Positions 27,537 to 36,262 of a DNA stretch of 64,000 bases are shown here, piece after piece (the stretch's first letter is position 1; every line of letters begins with the position of its first letter). Source of the DNA: Bryobacterales bacterium (GTDB taxonomy: Bacteria > Acidobacteriota > Terriglobia > Bryobacterales > Bryobacteraceae); assembly GCA_003163855.1 (NCBI GenBank), contig PLRJ01000087.1, forward strand, positions 12,479-76,478. Reading direction: 5' to 3'. The position numbers and the translations under genes were made by a program. Below the pieces are notes generated by a model. It did not search any database, was not told where the DNA came from, and saw only the letters and a list, made by a program, of their open reading frames with translations.

Positions 27537-30404
27537 GTGAAGAATCTGGTTTTCTTTCTGATGTGCCTTCCGGCTTGCGCCACGACGTATTATGTCGCAA
27601 ATGCCGGCAACGACTCGAATTCCGGAACTAGCGCCAGCGCGCCCTGGAAGTCCGTCGCGAAGGTGAATACAAGCTACTTCAGCGCGGGCGATTCGATCCT
27701 CTTTAATCGCGGCGACGTGTGGCGGGAGCAATTGACACCGCCTACCTCGGGGTACTATGGCAATCAAATCACTTATTCCGCCTATGGGGTTGGCGCCAAC
27801 CCGGTGATCAGCGGCGCTAACCTTGTTACTAGCTGGCAAGGCGGTTCATCGGGAGGCAGCGGCGGCAGCAGTGCGCAAGGGTGCTCGGGTTCGTGCGTTT
27901 TCTCGAGTAGCATGGAAACAGCCGGATTCACTGACTGGAGTTCAGTCTATGCACCGGCGGGCGACGGTACGACGGTAGCGCAGAGCAGCAGCGTGGCGCA
28001 CAGCGGCACCTATTCGCTGCAGATAAAGGGCGGCGGTTCGGACAATCGCGGTGGGCTGAGCGAGTCCTTTACGGCGTTCGGATCGGAAGGTATTCGCTAC
28101 TTCCGCTTCTACATGTACGTTCCGGCAGGAGCCCTAAAGCCGAACGACCGTTTTCTGATCTTTCAGATCCCCCAGGGCAGCACGAATATTTCCCTGTTTA
28201 CGGACGGCAACGGGAACGTCGATGGCTTGCAGTATTACGCCAATGGCGGCACTATTGTGCCCTATAACTACAGCGGCCTCAATTTCACCATGGGTGCCTG
28301 GAACTACTTTGATGTCGCGTTTAAAGCGGGTTCAGGCGATGGCGGTGGCCAAGTATGGTTGAACGGTACCAGCCTAGGCAGCAATTACAGTCTAAACACA
28401 AGCAGCAGCGCGGGCGTAAACAGCATCCTGCTGGGCACGGACTCATTTGGCCATGGACAGGTAGCGGGCGGAAGCATTTATTTTGACGATTTTGAGATTG
28501 CCACTACAGGGCCGATTGGACCGACGACTTCCACCACCACCAGCACGAGCACGGCTCCGGCAAACGGGGTGTGGACGGCGAGCCTGCCAACGCAGCCCAA
28601 CGTGGTGTTCATCGCGGGAAATCCCGGCGTACAGGAATCCACACCATCTCAGGTTACAGCGGCCGGTCAATGGGCTTGGAGCAATGGGACCCTGTACGTT
28701 TACAGCGGTACCGGAGCTCCTCCAAGTAATGTAGAGGCGGCGCAGCGCAGTTTTGCGCTCCTTATAGGGCAGACCGGGCCGGGAAGTTATGTTACCGTCA
28801 GCGGAATCGATTTCCGCATTTCCAATGGCGATGTAGTTCATATCGTCAACACCACGGGAGACATCGTGAATGGTGGCCTGATTACGGGCGGCTATCAGTT
28901 CGGGCTGCTGGCGATTGGAATTTCGGGTGGGTCCCTGACCAACCTTCAGGTAACCAACAATACCGTGTCGATGAACGGGTCGAGCGGTATCGAGATTTCG
29001 TCGGGTCATACGGGCGTAACGGTGCAGGGCAATACGGTGTTCGGGAACGCTTCCAACCCGACCTTCACGGGCGACTTTATCGAGATGGGCGGCATTTTGT
29101 TGCTGGGTAATGCAAGCACCCCGAATTACGACTTAGTGCAGAACAACGTATCGGATAACAACGGCGTGTATAACGGCAACGAATCGGAGGGCAGCGGCCT
29201 CTGGTTCGACAGCATCAGCAATTCCACAATGCAAAACAATGTCTCGTTCAACAACGCGGCGTTTGGGCTTTATTTCGAAAAAACGGTCAACAGTAACATG
29301 TTGAATAACGTGTCGTATTCCAACGCGTACGTGCCGGACACCGCCAACATCGCGGCTTATTGTTCTCAGGGCGTTCCATCGTATGGGAATACCATCAGCG
29401 GAAACTATGCCTGGGGCAGCCAAACCTGGGGAATAAAGTTAGGTGCTTACCAGGGCGCTGGCGCGACGAAGGTTTATAACAACAACTACACAAACAACAT
29501 TGTTTTTGCCTCGCAGAGTATCGATCTTTACGCCGATACAGGCGCGGATAACGATGGCGAAAATGGTTTTGGCAATGTGTACTCAGGCAATGGCTTTGGT
29601 ACGCCGGCGCAGAACTGGCTGTATTGGGTGACGTACGGGTTTATTTCCAACTACGGGCAGTTGGATGCCGCCTATGGTTCCTCGGCCAACAGCAATCAGA
29701 GTAACTGGAGCCTGACTCCGGGCGACCAGGAACGCTGCAGCGGATCGTGCATTTTCGCGAGCGGCATGGAAACAGGAAACTTCTCCGACTGGTCGAGTAT
29801 TTACCGGCCGGCATCGGACGGCACCACGGTGAGCCAATCGAACAGCCTGGTTCATTCCGGCGCGCACGCGCTGCAAATTAGCGGGGGCGGCGTGGACAAC
29901 CGCGGAGGATTGATCCAATCGTTCGGACAACTGGGCTCGGAAGGGCTGCGCTACTTCCGCTTCTATATGTATGTGCCGACGGGGGCGTTGAAGGCGAACG
30001 ACAGCTTTACGGTGTTTGAGTTGCCCGCAGGCGGCGGCGCGAACATGTCGCTCGGCACAGACGCGAATGGCAATGTGACCACGCTGCAATTTACGGCGAA
30101 TGGCAACACGATTATTCCCAGCACATTGATTCCGTTCACCATGGGTCAGTGGAACTACTTTGATGTTGCGTTTCGGGCTGGATCGGGCGACGGCGGGGCC
30201 GAGGTTTGGCTGAACGGCAACGGCGTGGGCGGAAGTTTCAGCGTGAACACCAGCGGCAGCGCTGGGGTTTCCAGCGTCCTTGTTGGCAACGATTCTTACG
30301 GCCACGGACAGGTGGCTGGCGGGAATATGTTTATTGATGATTTCCAGATTTCGGGCTCCGGTCCGATTGGTGCCGCGACGGTTACTTTGCCGACTCCGTA
30401 TTAG
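27537..30404 (+). CDS. Secreted right-handed beta-helix protein with two ~230 aa jelly-roll-like modules
   Basis: 955 aa, GTG start with GGAG upstream; TTYYVANAGNDSNSGTSASAPWKSVAKVN (beta-helix N-cap) and beta-helix region (LQVTNNTVSMNGSSGIEISSGHTGVTVQGNTVFGN); module CSGSC[VI]F[SA]S.MET..F[TS]DWSS[VI]Y appears twice. Confidence 0.8.
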   Translation: MKNLVFFLMCLPACATTYYVANAGNDSNSGTSASAPWKSVAKVNTSYFSAGDSILFNRGDVWREQLTPPTSGYYGNQITYSAYGVGANPVISGANLVTSWQGGSSGGSGGSSAQGCSGSCVFSSSMETAGFTDWSSVYAPAGDGTTVAQSSSVAHSGTYSLQIKGGGSDNRGGLSESFTAFGSEGIRYFRFYMYVPAGALKPNDRFLIFQIPQGSTNISLFTDGNGNVDGLQYYANGGTIVPYNYSGLNFTMGAWNYFDVAFKAGSGDGGGQVWLNGTSLGSNYSLNTSSSAGVNSILLGTDSFGHGQVAGGSIYFDDFEIATTGPIGPTTSTTTSTSTAPANGVWTASLPTQPNVVFIAGNPGVQESTPSQVTAAGQWAWSNGTLYVYSGTGAPPSNVEAAQRSFALLIGQTGPGSYVTVSGIDFRISNGDVVHIVNTTGDIVNGGLITGGYQFGLLAIGISGGSLTNLQVTNNTVSMNGSSGIEISSGHTGVTVQGNTVFGNASNPTFTGDFIEMGGILLLGNASTPNYDLVQNNVSDNNGVYNGNESEGSGLWFDSISNSTMQNNVSFNNAAFGLYFEKTVNSNMLNNVSYSNAYVPDTANIAAYCSQGVPSYGNTISGNYAWGSQTWGIKLGAYQGAGATKVYNNNYTNNIVFASQSIDLYADTGADNDGENGFGNVYSGNGFGTPAQNWLYWVTYGFISNYGQLDAAYGSSANSNQSNWSLTPGDQERCSGSCIFASGMETGNFSDWSSIYRPASDGTTVSQSNSLVHSGAHALQISGGGVDNRGGLIQSFGQLGSEGLRYFRFYMYVPTGALKANDSFTVFELPAGGGANMSLGTDANGNVTTLQFTANGNTIIPSTLIPFTMGQWNYFDVAFRAGSGDGGAEVWLNGNGVGGSFSVNTSGSAGVSSVLVGNDSYGHGQVAGGNMFIDDFQISGSGPIGAATVTLPTPY

Positions 30405-30754
30405 GACGGGGTTGTCGAGGGCGGGGGCGAGCTATAGAAGCTTCCGCCTGATTATAGCGAGCGTAGGCGACGTACTTCGATCCACCTCAGATGCCACATT
30501 CTAGTCTTATTACGTCGTGCCAGGTCGAAGTTCTTCGTCGAGTTCATCCCATGTCCCGCTCAACGGAAAGTCGCCGTCTGGAACTTGTATCGCGGAGATC
30601 CGCTTAGACTTCAGATTAAGTCGTGGCTTGGTCCTCGCCGATGTTCCTGCACGACCAGGTCACTCCAGGTATTCAGTAGATTTCACCATGCACCGGAGGA
30701 GGCTGCTCCGGGTATGCAGCGAAGGATGCTCGCCAGTTACTCCACCACAGGCGC

Positions 30755-32221
30755 TCAATAAGAACCCGAAGGCTTAATCACCGCCCGCGCCGTACGCAGC
30801 AGAATGTACAGATCAAGCCACAAAGACCAGTTTCTTATATAGTATTGGTCCATCGCCTCCTGGACTTTCAAATCGCCGTTGCTGCGCGCGCCTACCTGCC
30901 ACAACCCCGTTAAACCGGGCTTGACGTGTAACCGCAGGCTACGAAAATCCGGATCAAACTGCGAGTTGTGATACGCCGGGAAGGGGCGCGGACCTACCAG
31001 GCTCATCTCACCCTTCAAGACATTCCACAATTGGGGCAACTCGTCGATACTGGTCCATCTTAGGAAGTGGCCGATGCCTGCAATGATGCGCGGATCGTTG
31101 CGCAATTTATAGAAGCGGCTCCATTCGGCGGCCGCTTCCTCGTTGCTGGCCAGGTATTTGGCAAGCATCGTTTCAGCCTCTCGATGCATGGAACGAAGCT
31201 TAAGGATGCGGATGGTCTCGCCGTCTTTGCCCTCGCGCTCCTGGACATAGAAGACCTTACCGGGGCTCTTGATCTTAATAATGACCGCGGCGCAGGCGAC
31301 AATGGGAGCGGCTACAAGAATGGCCAGACCAGAGCCAACAATGTCAGAAGCGCGCTTGATGGTTTGATTCCAGCCATCGAGGAGCTTGTGCTGGATCTCT
31401 ACAGCCAGCAAACCACCTAAATCGCGCGGTTCCGTCCAAAGACTTGCTATCCCCATCAGGTTGGGAACGATCAGAATGCGCGGGAAAACCTTCGACCAAG
31501 AACGCATGTGGGCGATCAGGCGCTCGGGCGGCATGGCGGGGATGGCAACAATGGCATGCTGGGCGTTAAGGCTCTTGGCTACGCGCTCGATTTCATCCAG
31601 CGAGCCGACGATCGGAATATCTTCGCAATAAGCTTCATGAATGGCATCTTCCGAAACGCATGCCAACGGGCGATAGCCGAGAATCTTGTTCTCGCGCAGG
31701 TTGGCTATGACCCATTGCGCGGTGCTGCCGACACCTATGATGACCACCGGTATGCCCCAGTTGGATTTCAAGGTCAGCAACTTTCCCATCAGCAGGCGGC
31801 CGATTGGCGTTATGGCCAGAGACAGAAGCCAAGCCAGCAGGAAGCCGCCGCGTGAATCGGCCCAGCGGTCCTTGGCCATGAACATAGCAGCGGTAAAAAG
31901 CAGGAACACCAGCGTCAATGCATGCGACGCGCGTTTCATTTGCGTGACAGCGTTTAACCCGATGCCAGGGTAGAGGCCAAAGAACGCCAGCGCCGCGACC
32001 GAAAGGACCGGCATCAGCAGCATGGGAAGTTGCAGTGGTGGAATCTGAGGATTAATCAGAGCCCAGATGCGAAAACCCATGAAAACAGCGAACGAAGTGG
32101 AAAAAAGATCGGTGGAGGCCAGCACGAGGGCCATAGAGGTCGGGCTCCAGTCTGCCTTGGGCAGGGGCCGAATGCCAATTTTTGCCTGTGCCGCTGTCGC
32201 CATCTTAGACCTTCCTGGCAC
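30755..32221 (-). CDS. Undecaprenyl-phosphate sugar phosphotransferase (WbaP/WcaJ-type priming transferase)
   Basis: 488 aa; TM N-terminus, VSEDAIHEAYCEDIPIVGSLDEIE, KRASDIVGSGLAILVAAPI, KLRSMHREAE, GHFLRWTSIDELPQLWNVLKGEMSLVGPRPFP, VKPGLTGLWQVGARS. Confidence 0.93.
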   Translation of the reverse strand: MPGRSKMATAAQAKIGIRPLPKADWSPTSMALVLASTDLFSTSFAVFMGFRIWALINPQIPPLQLPMLLMPVLSVAALAFFGLYPGIGLNAVTQMKRASHALTLVFLLFTAAMFMAKDRWADSRGGFLLAWLLSLAITPIGRLLMGKLLTLKSNWGIPVVIIGVGSTAQWVIANLRENKILGYRPLACVSEDAIHEAYCEDIPIVGSLDEIERVAKSLNAQHAIVAIPAMPPERLIAHMRSWSKVFPRILIVPNLMGIASLWTEPRDLGGLLAVEIQHKLLDGWNQTIKRASDIVGSGLAILVAAPIVACAAVIIKIKSPGKVFYVQEREGKDGETIRILKLRSMHREAETMLAKYLASNEEAAAEWSRFYKLRNDPRIIAGIGHFLRWTSIDELPQLWNVLKGEMSLVGPRPFPAYHNSQFDPDFRSLRLHVKPGLTGLWQVGARSNGDLKVQEAMDQYYIRNWSLWLDLYILLRTARAVIKPSGSY

Positions 32222-33002
32222 CGTTTGGCCAACCTGCTTGGCATGCCATGTGACCTAAGATCTGCATGCCGAAGAAGAGGACAAACCTGGGGTTGTTCTT
32301 CAAATAGCGTTTCCACAGCCTTGCCGGCTCGGTTATCAGCCGGAAAAGCCACTCGAGACCGGCCTGCATCATCCAACGCGGCGCCTGCGGCTTTGATCCC
32401 GAGAGAAAGTCGAAGGCTGCGCCCACGCCGATCATGACAGCTTGGACGTCGTGCATGTGACTGGCCATCCAGGCATCCTGCTTGGGTGAACTTAAGCCGA
32501 GAAACAAGATGCTGGCGCCTGAATGCCTGATAGATTCGACAACTGCGAGATCTTCCTCCTCCGTTAGAGGACGAAACGGGGGAGAGTAAGAATAGACAAC
32601 CTGTAAACGGGGGAAACGCGCCGCTACAAAAAGCAACAGCCTATCCAAGGCTTCAGGAGATCCGCCATAAAAGCCGACCTTCAATCCTCTGGCTTCGGCC
32701 ATTTTTAACACCAGCGGGGTCAGGTCGGGTCCGTAAACGCGAGAGGCAGCTTTCTGGCCGAGAAGCCTCAATCCCCAAACCAGCGGCATTCCATCCGGAG
32801 TTACCAGGTCAGCGCCATTCATCACACCCTGAAACTGCGGCGAATCATAGGCCTCCATCACTTGGCACACGGTGCCTATGCAGACGTAGCGAGACAAGCG
32901 CTGCTGCGCCCACGCACCGATTAAACCGGTCGCATGATCATAGCTTGTATGATTCACTTTCATGCCCAGGATGGATGTAAACGGAATCTTAGTATCTGGC
33001 AA
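32205..33002 (-). CDS. WecG/TagA/CpsF-family glycosyltransferase
   Basis: 265 aa; GADLVTPDGMPLVWGLRLLG...VYGPDLTPLVL...GSPEALDRL...ILFLGLSSPKQDAWM...IGVGAAFDFLSGSKPQAPRWMMQAGLEWLFRLITEPARLWKRY. Confidence 0.93.
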   Translation of the reverse strand: MPDTKIPFTSILGMKVNHTSYDHATGLIGAWAQQRLSRYVCIGTVCQVMEAYDSPQFQGVMNGADLVTPDGMPLVWGLRLLGQKAASRVYGPDLTPLVLKMAEARGLKVGFYGGSPEALDRLLLFVAARFPRLQVVYSYSPPFRPLTEEEDLAVVESIRHSGASILFLGLSSPKQDAWMASHMHDVQAVMIGVGAAFDFLSGSKPQAPRWMMQAGLEWLFRLITEPARLWKRYLKNNPRFVLFFGMQILGHMACQAGWPNGARKV

Positions 33003-33267
33003 TAAACAATCATCCTCAACAACTGTGCTTATGTGGCGACGTTTACCGCAGAACGAACGTCCCCCGAACGGTAGCCAAAATTCCTGGTTGCAGGATCACC
33101 AACTTATCCCGTTATAGAGTAATCCCCAGACGCCAAGAACACCTTAGCCATGACTTCGCTTTTATATTCTTGTACCACGTACAGGTACCTTTCGCACTAT
33201 GTATACGGTTGCGAAAGTACTTTTGGCGCGCCTCCTTGTATACGCGGCGCTTCAATGGTACGAAACG

Positions 33268-34416
33268 CTATTTCGCCCATGGCATAGGAGCCATTACTTC
33301 GAAGGAAGACGTCATATCGTGTGACGCACCATATTGCTCAGGATGCTGCATGGCGAACACCAACTCGTTTACATGTAAGGACCAGGCGGCAGAGAGCCGG
33401 CACGGCCTATTCTCTTTGAGAGAGTCGGCCATTTCTGCCATTCCGCGGCAAAAGTCCATGTGGTTGTGGCCCTTGCTGGAACGAAAACTGGCCGGACGGA
33501 CTAACGGGACTTTCTTCGGCCCCAGACCGGCCAGGCGGCCCAACTTTGGATATCTATTTTCCAGGCGCATTTTTAACGGCGTGCGAACAGAAGAGTATAC
33601 CGGCGAACCATAGTGCCAGCAGGCGTCGGTGGAAAGAGTGCCACCATCGCCAAAGATGCGCAAGCGATGATCGTGAGTGGCATAGATACTGCAGGTAATG
33701 CGCGCCACCACGCCGGATGTGTATTCGATAGAGGCGACGGCGAAGTCGGGAGCGCTGGCCATGGTAAGGGGCACCTGCTTGTCTTGCATCAGCACGTGCG
33801 AGAACGAGGTGATTCGCTTGGCGGGCCCGAAGAATGCCGCCAGCATACCCAGCCAGTAGCCGGCATGTTCGAACGTGCAGCCCACCTCGAATTCATCGAT
33901 GTACGGCCAGGGCGCACCTGATTCGCTGATCCAGGTTTTGTAGTTGAAGTAGGGAACCGGACCGTCGTCGAGTTCAGCGTAGACAAGGCGCGGCGTGCCG
34001 ATTGTCTGCTTACGCAGAGCCTTCCAGATGGTTTGCGCCGACTCACCCAATACATTGCAAGGGGCACCCGCCAAGAGTAACTTCTGGGCGGTGGCATAGT
34101 CGGCCAGCGCTTGGGCATCGGCCAAGTTTAAAGCGAGTGGCTTTTCCGAATAGACATGCTTGCCTGCGCGCAGGGCGGCCATGGACACTTCAAAGTGACT
34201 CTTGGGATTGGTGAGATTGGCTACCAGATCGACAGAAGGGTCTTGTAAAAGCTGCTCCAGCGACTCATAGCGGCGTACGTGATGGAAGTCGGCAAAGCGC
34301 TGCGCGCGTTCAGGATTCCGATCAAAGAAGCCGGTAAGCTCAAGCTGCGCATGGTTAGGCAGCGTGCTCATATAGAAGTCTGCTACATAGCCGCACCCTA
34401 CAATTGCGAATTTCAT
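33268..34416 (-). CDS. Gfo/Idh/MocA-family oxidoreductase
   Basis: 382 aa; MKFAIVGCGYVADFYMSTLPNH...LVANLTNPKSHFEVSMAALRAGKHVYSEKPLALNLADAQAL. Confidence 0.88.
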   Translation of the reverse strand: MKFAIVGCGYVADFYMSTLPNHAQLELTGFFDRNPERAQRFADFHHVRRYESLEQLLQDPSVDLVANLTNPKSHFEVSMAALRAGKHVYSEKPLALNLADAQALADYATAQKLLLAGAPCNVLGESAQTIWKALRKQTIGTPRLVYAELDDGPVPYFNYKTWISESGAPWPYIDEFEVGCTFEHAGYWLGMLAAFFGPAKRITSFSHVLMQDKQVPLTMASAPDFAVASIEYTSGVVARITCSIYATHDHRLRIFGDGGTLSTDACWHYGSPVYSSVRTPLKMRLENRYPKLGRLAGLGPKKVPLVRPASFRSSKGHNHMDFCRGMAEMADSLKENRPCRLSAAWSLHVNELVFAMQHPEQYGASHDMTSSFEVMAPMPWAK

Positions 34417-34445
34417 GCTGTTTAATACGGTAGTCTAAACTACCT

Positions 34446-35516
34446 TTACTTTTTCTCCCAGCGTGCTCGAATGGCGTCCATGGACTCAAGGACAGCAAGC
34501 GTATCGTTCCACGTCATCTCCGAACTCTCGTGCAAACCGGCTTGCAGACAGCGCTGCACCTCGGCGGCTTCGAAGGCGTAGCCGCTGTGCGGGGCGCGTT
34601 TGCTCACGCGCTGCACTTTCCGCTGGCTGCGCAAGTCTGCCAAGGCTCGCACGGCGGGATTGTAGCGAAGCTTTGACGCTTTGCGGTAGCCCTGCTTCAG
34701 ACCGGTTGTGTGCGGGGTGGTTGGCAGCAGTTGGTAACGTTCAGGAAAGTAAAGCGGCTCCTCCAATTGCAGGACCGCGTTGTGCCCATGAATGGCCGCC
34801 GCGTTGCTCAACTTTGCCTTCAGACTGGCGGCGATGACAGCCTGCGTTCCTTCTTTGTAATCGAGAATCGCGGCAAATTGTTCGTCTACTCCGTTGGCGG
34901 CAAGTTGAACGGAACTCGCGACTCTGATGGGAGTTCCCAGCAACGCCTGTGCCAGCGACAAGGGATAAACGCCCAAATCGAGTAAGGCGCCCCCACCGGG
35001 CTGCCGAAAGAGTCGGTTGTCTTCACCAACGAGGTAGGGGAAGCCCAGTTGACCTGAAAAAAATTGAAGCGTGCCCAGTTTGCCTTGCTTAGCAAGCGTC
35101 AGGGCGTCGCGCACGGCCGGGGCAAAGCGCATCCACATGGCTTCCATGCAGAAGACGCCGCGGGCACGCGCCAACGCTATAACTTCGCGCGCTTCCGCAG
35201 CGTTGAGAGCGAACGGCTTTTCACATAAGACAGCCTTCCCTGCCCCGATTGCTTTCAGGCAGTGCTCACGATGATATTCGTTCGGGGTAGATATGTAGAT
35301 AACATCAACCGACGCATCTGCGAGCAGCCGGTCGAACTCCGGCAAGGCAGTAGGAATTCCATAGTGAGCGGCAAACTTGCTCGCGCTTTCCTGGGTGCGG
35401 GCGGCGACAGCCTGTACCTTCGCACCATCGAGAGACAAAAGGGCTTCCACAAACAACTCGGCCATCGTTCCCGCACCCAGAAGACCCCAGCGAATGACGC
35501 TCATATCGATATCCAA
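34446..35516 (-). CDS. Gfo/Idh/MocA-family oxidoreductase
   Basis: 356 aa; IRWGLLGAGTMAELFVEALLSL...DVIYISTPNEYHREHCLKAIGAGKAVLCEKPFALNAAEAREVIALAR. Confidence 0.9.
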   Translation of the reverse strand: MDIDMSVIRWGLLGAGTMAELFVEALLSLDGAKVQAVAARTQESASKFAAHYGIPTALPEFDRLLADASVDVIYISTPNEYHREHCLKAIGAGKAVLCEKPFALNAAEAREVIALARARGVFCMEAMWMRFAPAVRDALTLAKQGKLGTLQFFSGQLGFPYLVGEDNRLFRQPGGGALLDLGVYPLSLAQALLGTPIRVASSVQLAANGVDEQFAAILDYKEGTQAVIAASLKAKLSNAAAIHGHNAVLQLEEPLYFPERYQLLPTTPHTTGLKQGYRKASKLRYNPAVRALADLRSQRKVQRVSKRAPHSGYAFEAAEVQRCLQAGLHESSEMTWNDTLAVLESMDAIRARWEKK

Positions 35517-35671
35517 ACAACGCTACCATGCGGGTGCTTCGACTGCCGTTCACAAATCTTGAAGAAAAAATGAAAAATTTCAAATAACTTGCTCCTCAAC
35601 CACTTACAACGATTTTTGATCGACGGCCGCCAGCAGCATCTCCGTTAGCCCTGCAACTCTTTGAAGGAAAG

Positions 35672-35759
35672 AGCGCAAAGGCGGCGGCGGTATCAACTGC
35701 TCCGCCGAAGGGGTTAACGAGTTCCTTTAATGGCGGCGCGAAGCCGCGTCCTTTGCGCT
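35672..35759. other. Candidate multi-branched structured RNA/DNA element
   Basis: Outer 10 bp perfect inverted repeat AGCGCAAAGG (35672-35681)/CCTTTGCGCT (35750-35759) enclosing CGGCGG..CCGCCG (35682-35687/35702-35707), a weak AAGG..CCTT, and GCGGC-GCGAA-GCCGC (35733-35747). Confidence 0.4.
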
Positions 35760-36262
35760 GTTGACAGGTAACCCCGGTTGAAAGGAGGAGGCAAGTCAAT
35801 TTAAAGTTTTTCTAAGCGCGGGTTGCATTTAGGCTGTTGCTTTATCGGTACGTGTCGATGAGAATAATCTGCCTTAGAACTTCTCCCGGCGTTCTGCACC
35901 ACTTTTCAGAGCTTCCAGCATAACTCCCCCCTCGTCGTTCGACCAGGATCAGGCTGACGTTGGCGCTGCTTTGAGTGCGTAGCACCCTCTAACGATAAAT
36001 TTCTATGGTTCACATCCAGCATTTGTAAGAACTAGCGTGTGGAAGCCGATGAGACTTTTGTGGCAAGTGAACCCCGAAATCGAAGTTCAAACTTGGGCCA
36101 CAAAGGCTTCAGCCCATTGCAGCGCGTTTGCCGCCGGTAGGCTCCTCCTCGTGCAAAGCGTTTCTTCGTGGTGGCGTGAGCTTCACAACATTGCTTTGCC
36201 CCGCTGGCGGTAACGCCGGGCTTCGGGAACTAACGCTTTAAACAACTTAAGAGGTCTACGTT

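Noticed and set aside
28443-30305. Minus-strand ORFs 28443..29009 and 29583..30305
   Set aside because: Antisense to the repetitive beta-helix/jelly-roll gene; the similar look of the pieces reflects the duplicated module on the sense strand.
30517-30777. 86 aa plus ORF after the beta-helix gene
   Set aside because: No hydrophobic or domain signature. The opposite strand has a ~50-codon coding-like stretch (ISAIQVPDGDFPLSGTWDELDEELRPGTT*) with no start codon; insufficient support for either.
36080-36180. Possible c-di-GMP-I (GEMM-like) riboswitch upstream of FN3 paralogue 2
   Set aside because: Short matches (ACAAAGGC...CCGGTAGG) occur, but the conserved order and flanking stems could not be assembled convincingly.
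36171-36200. Sigma54-like promoter TGGCGTG...TTGC
   Set aside because: Spacing between the GG and GC elements is too long for a -24/-12 promoter.
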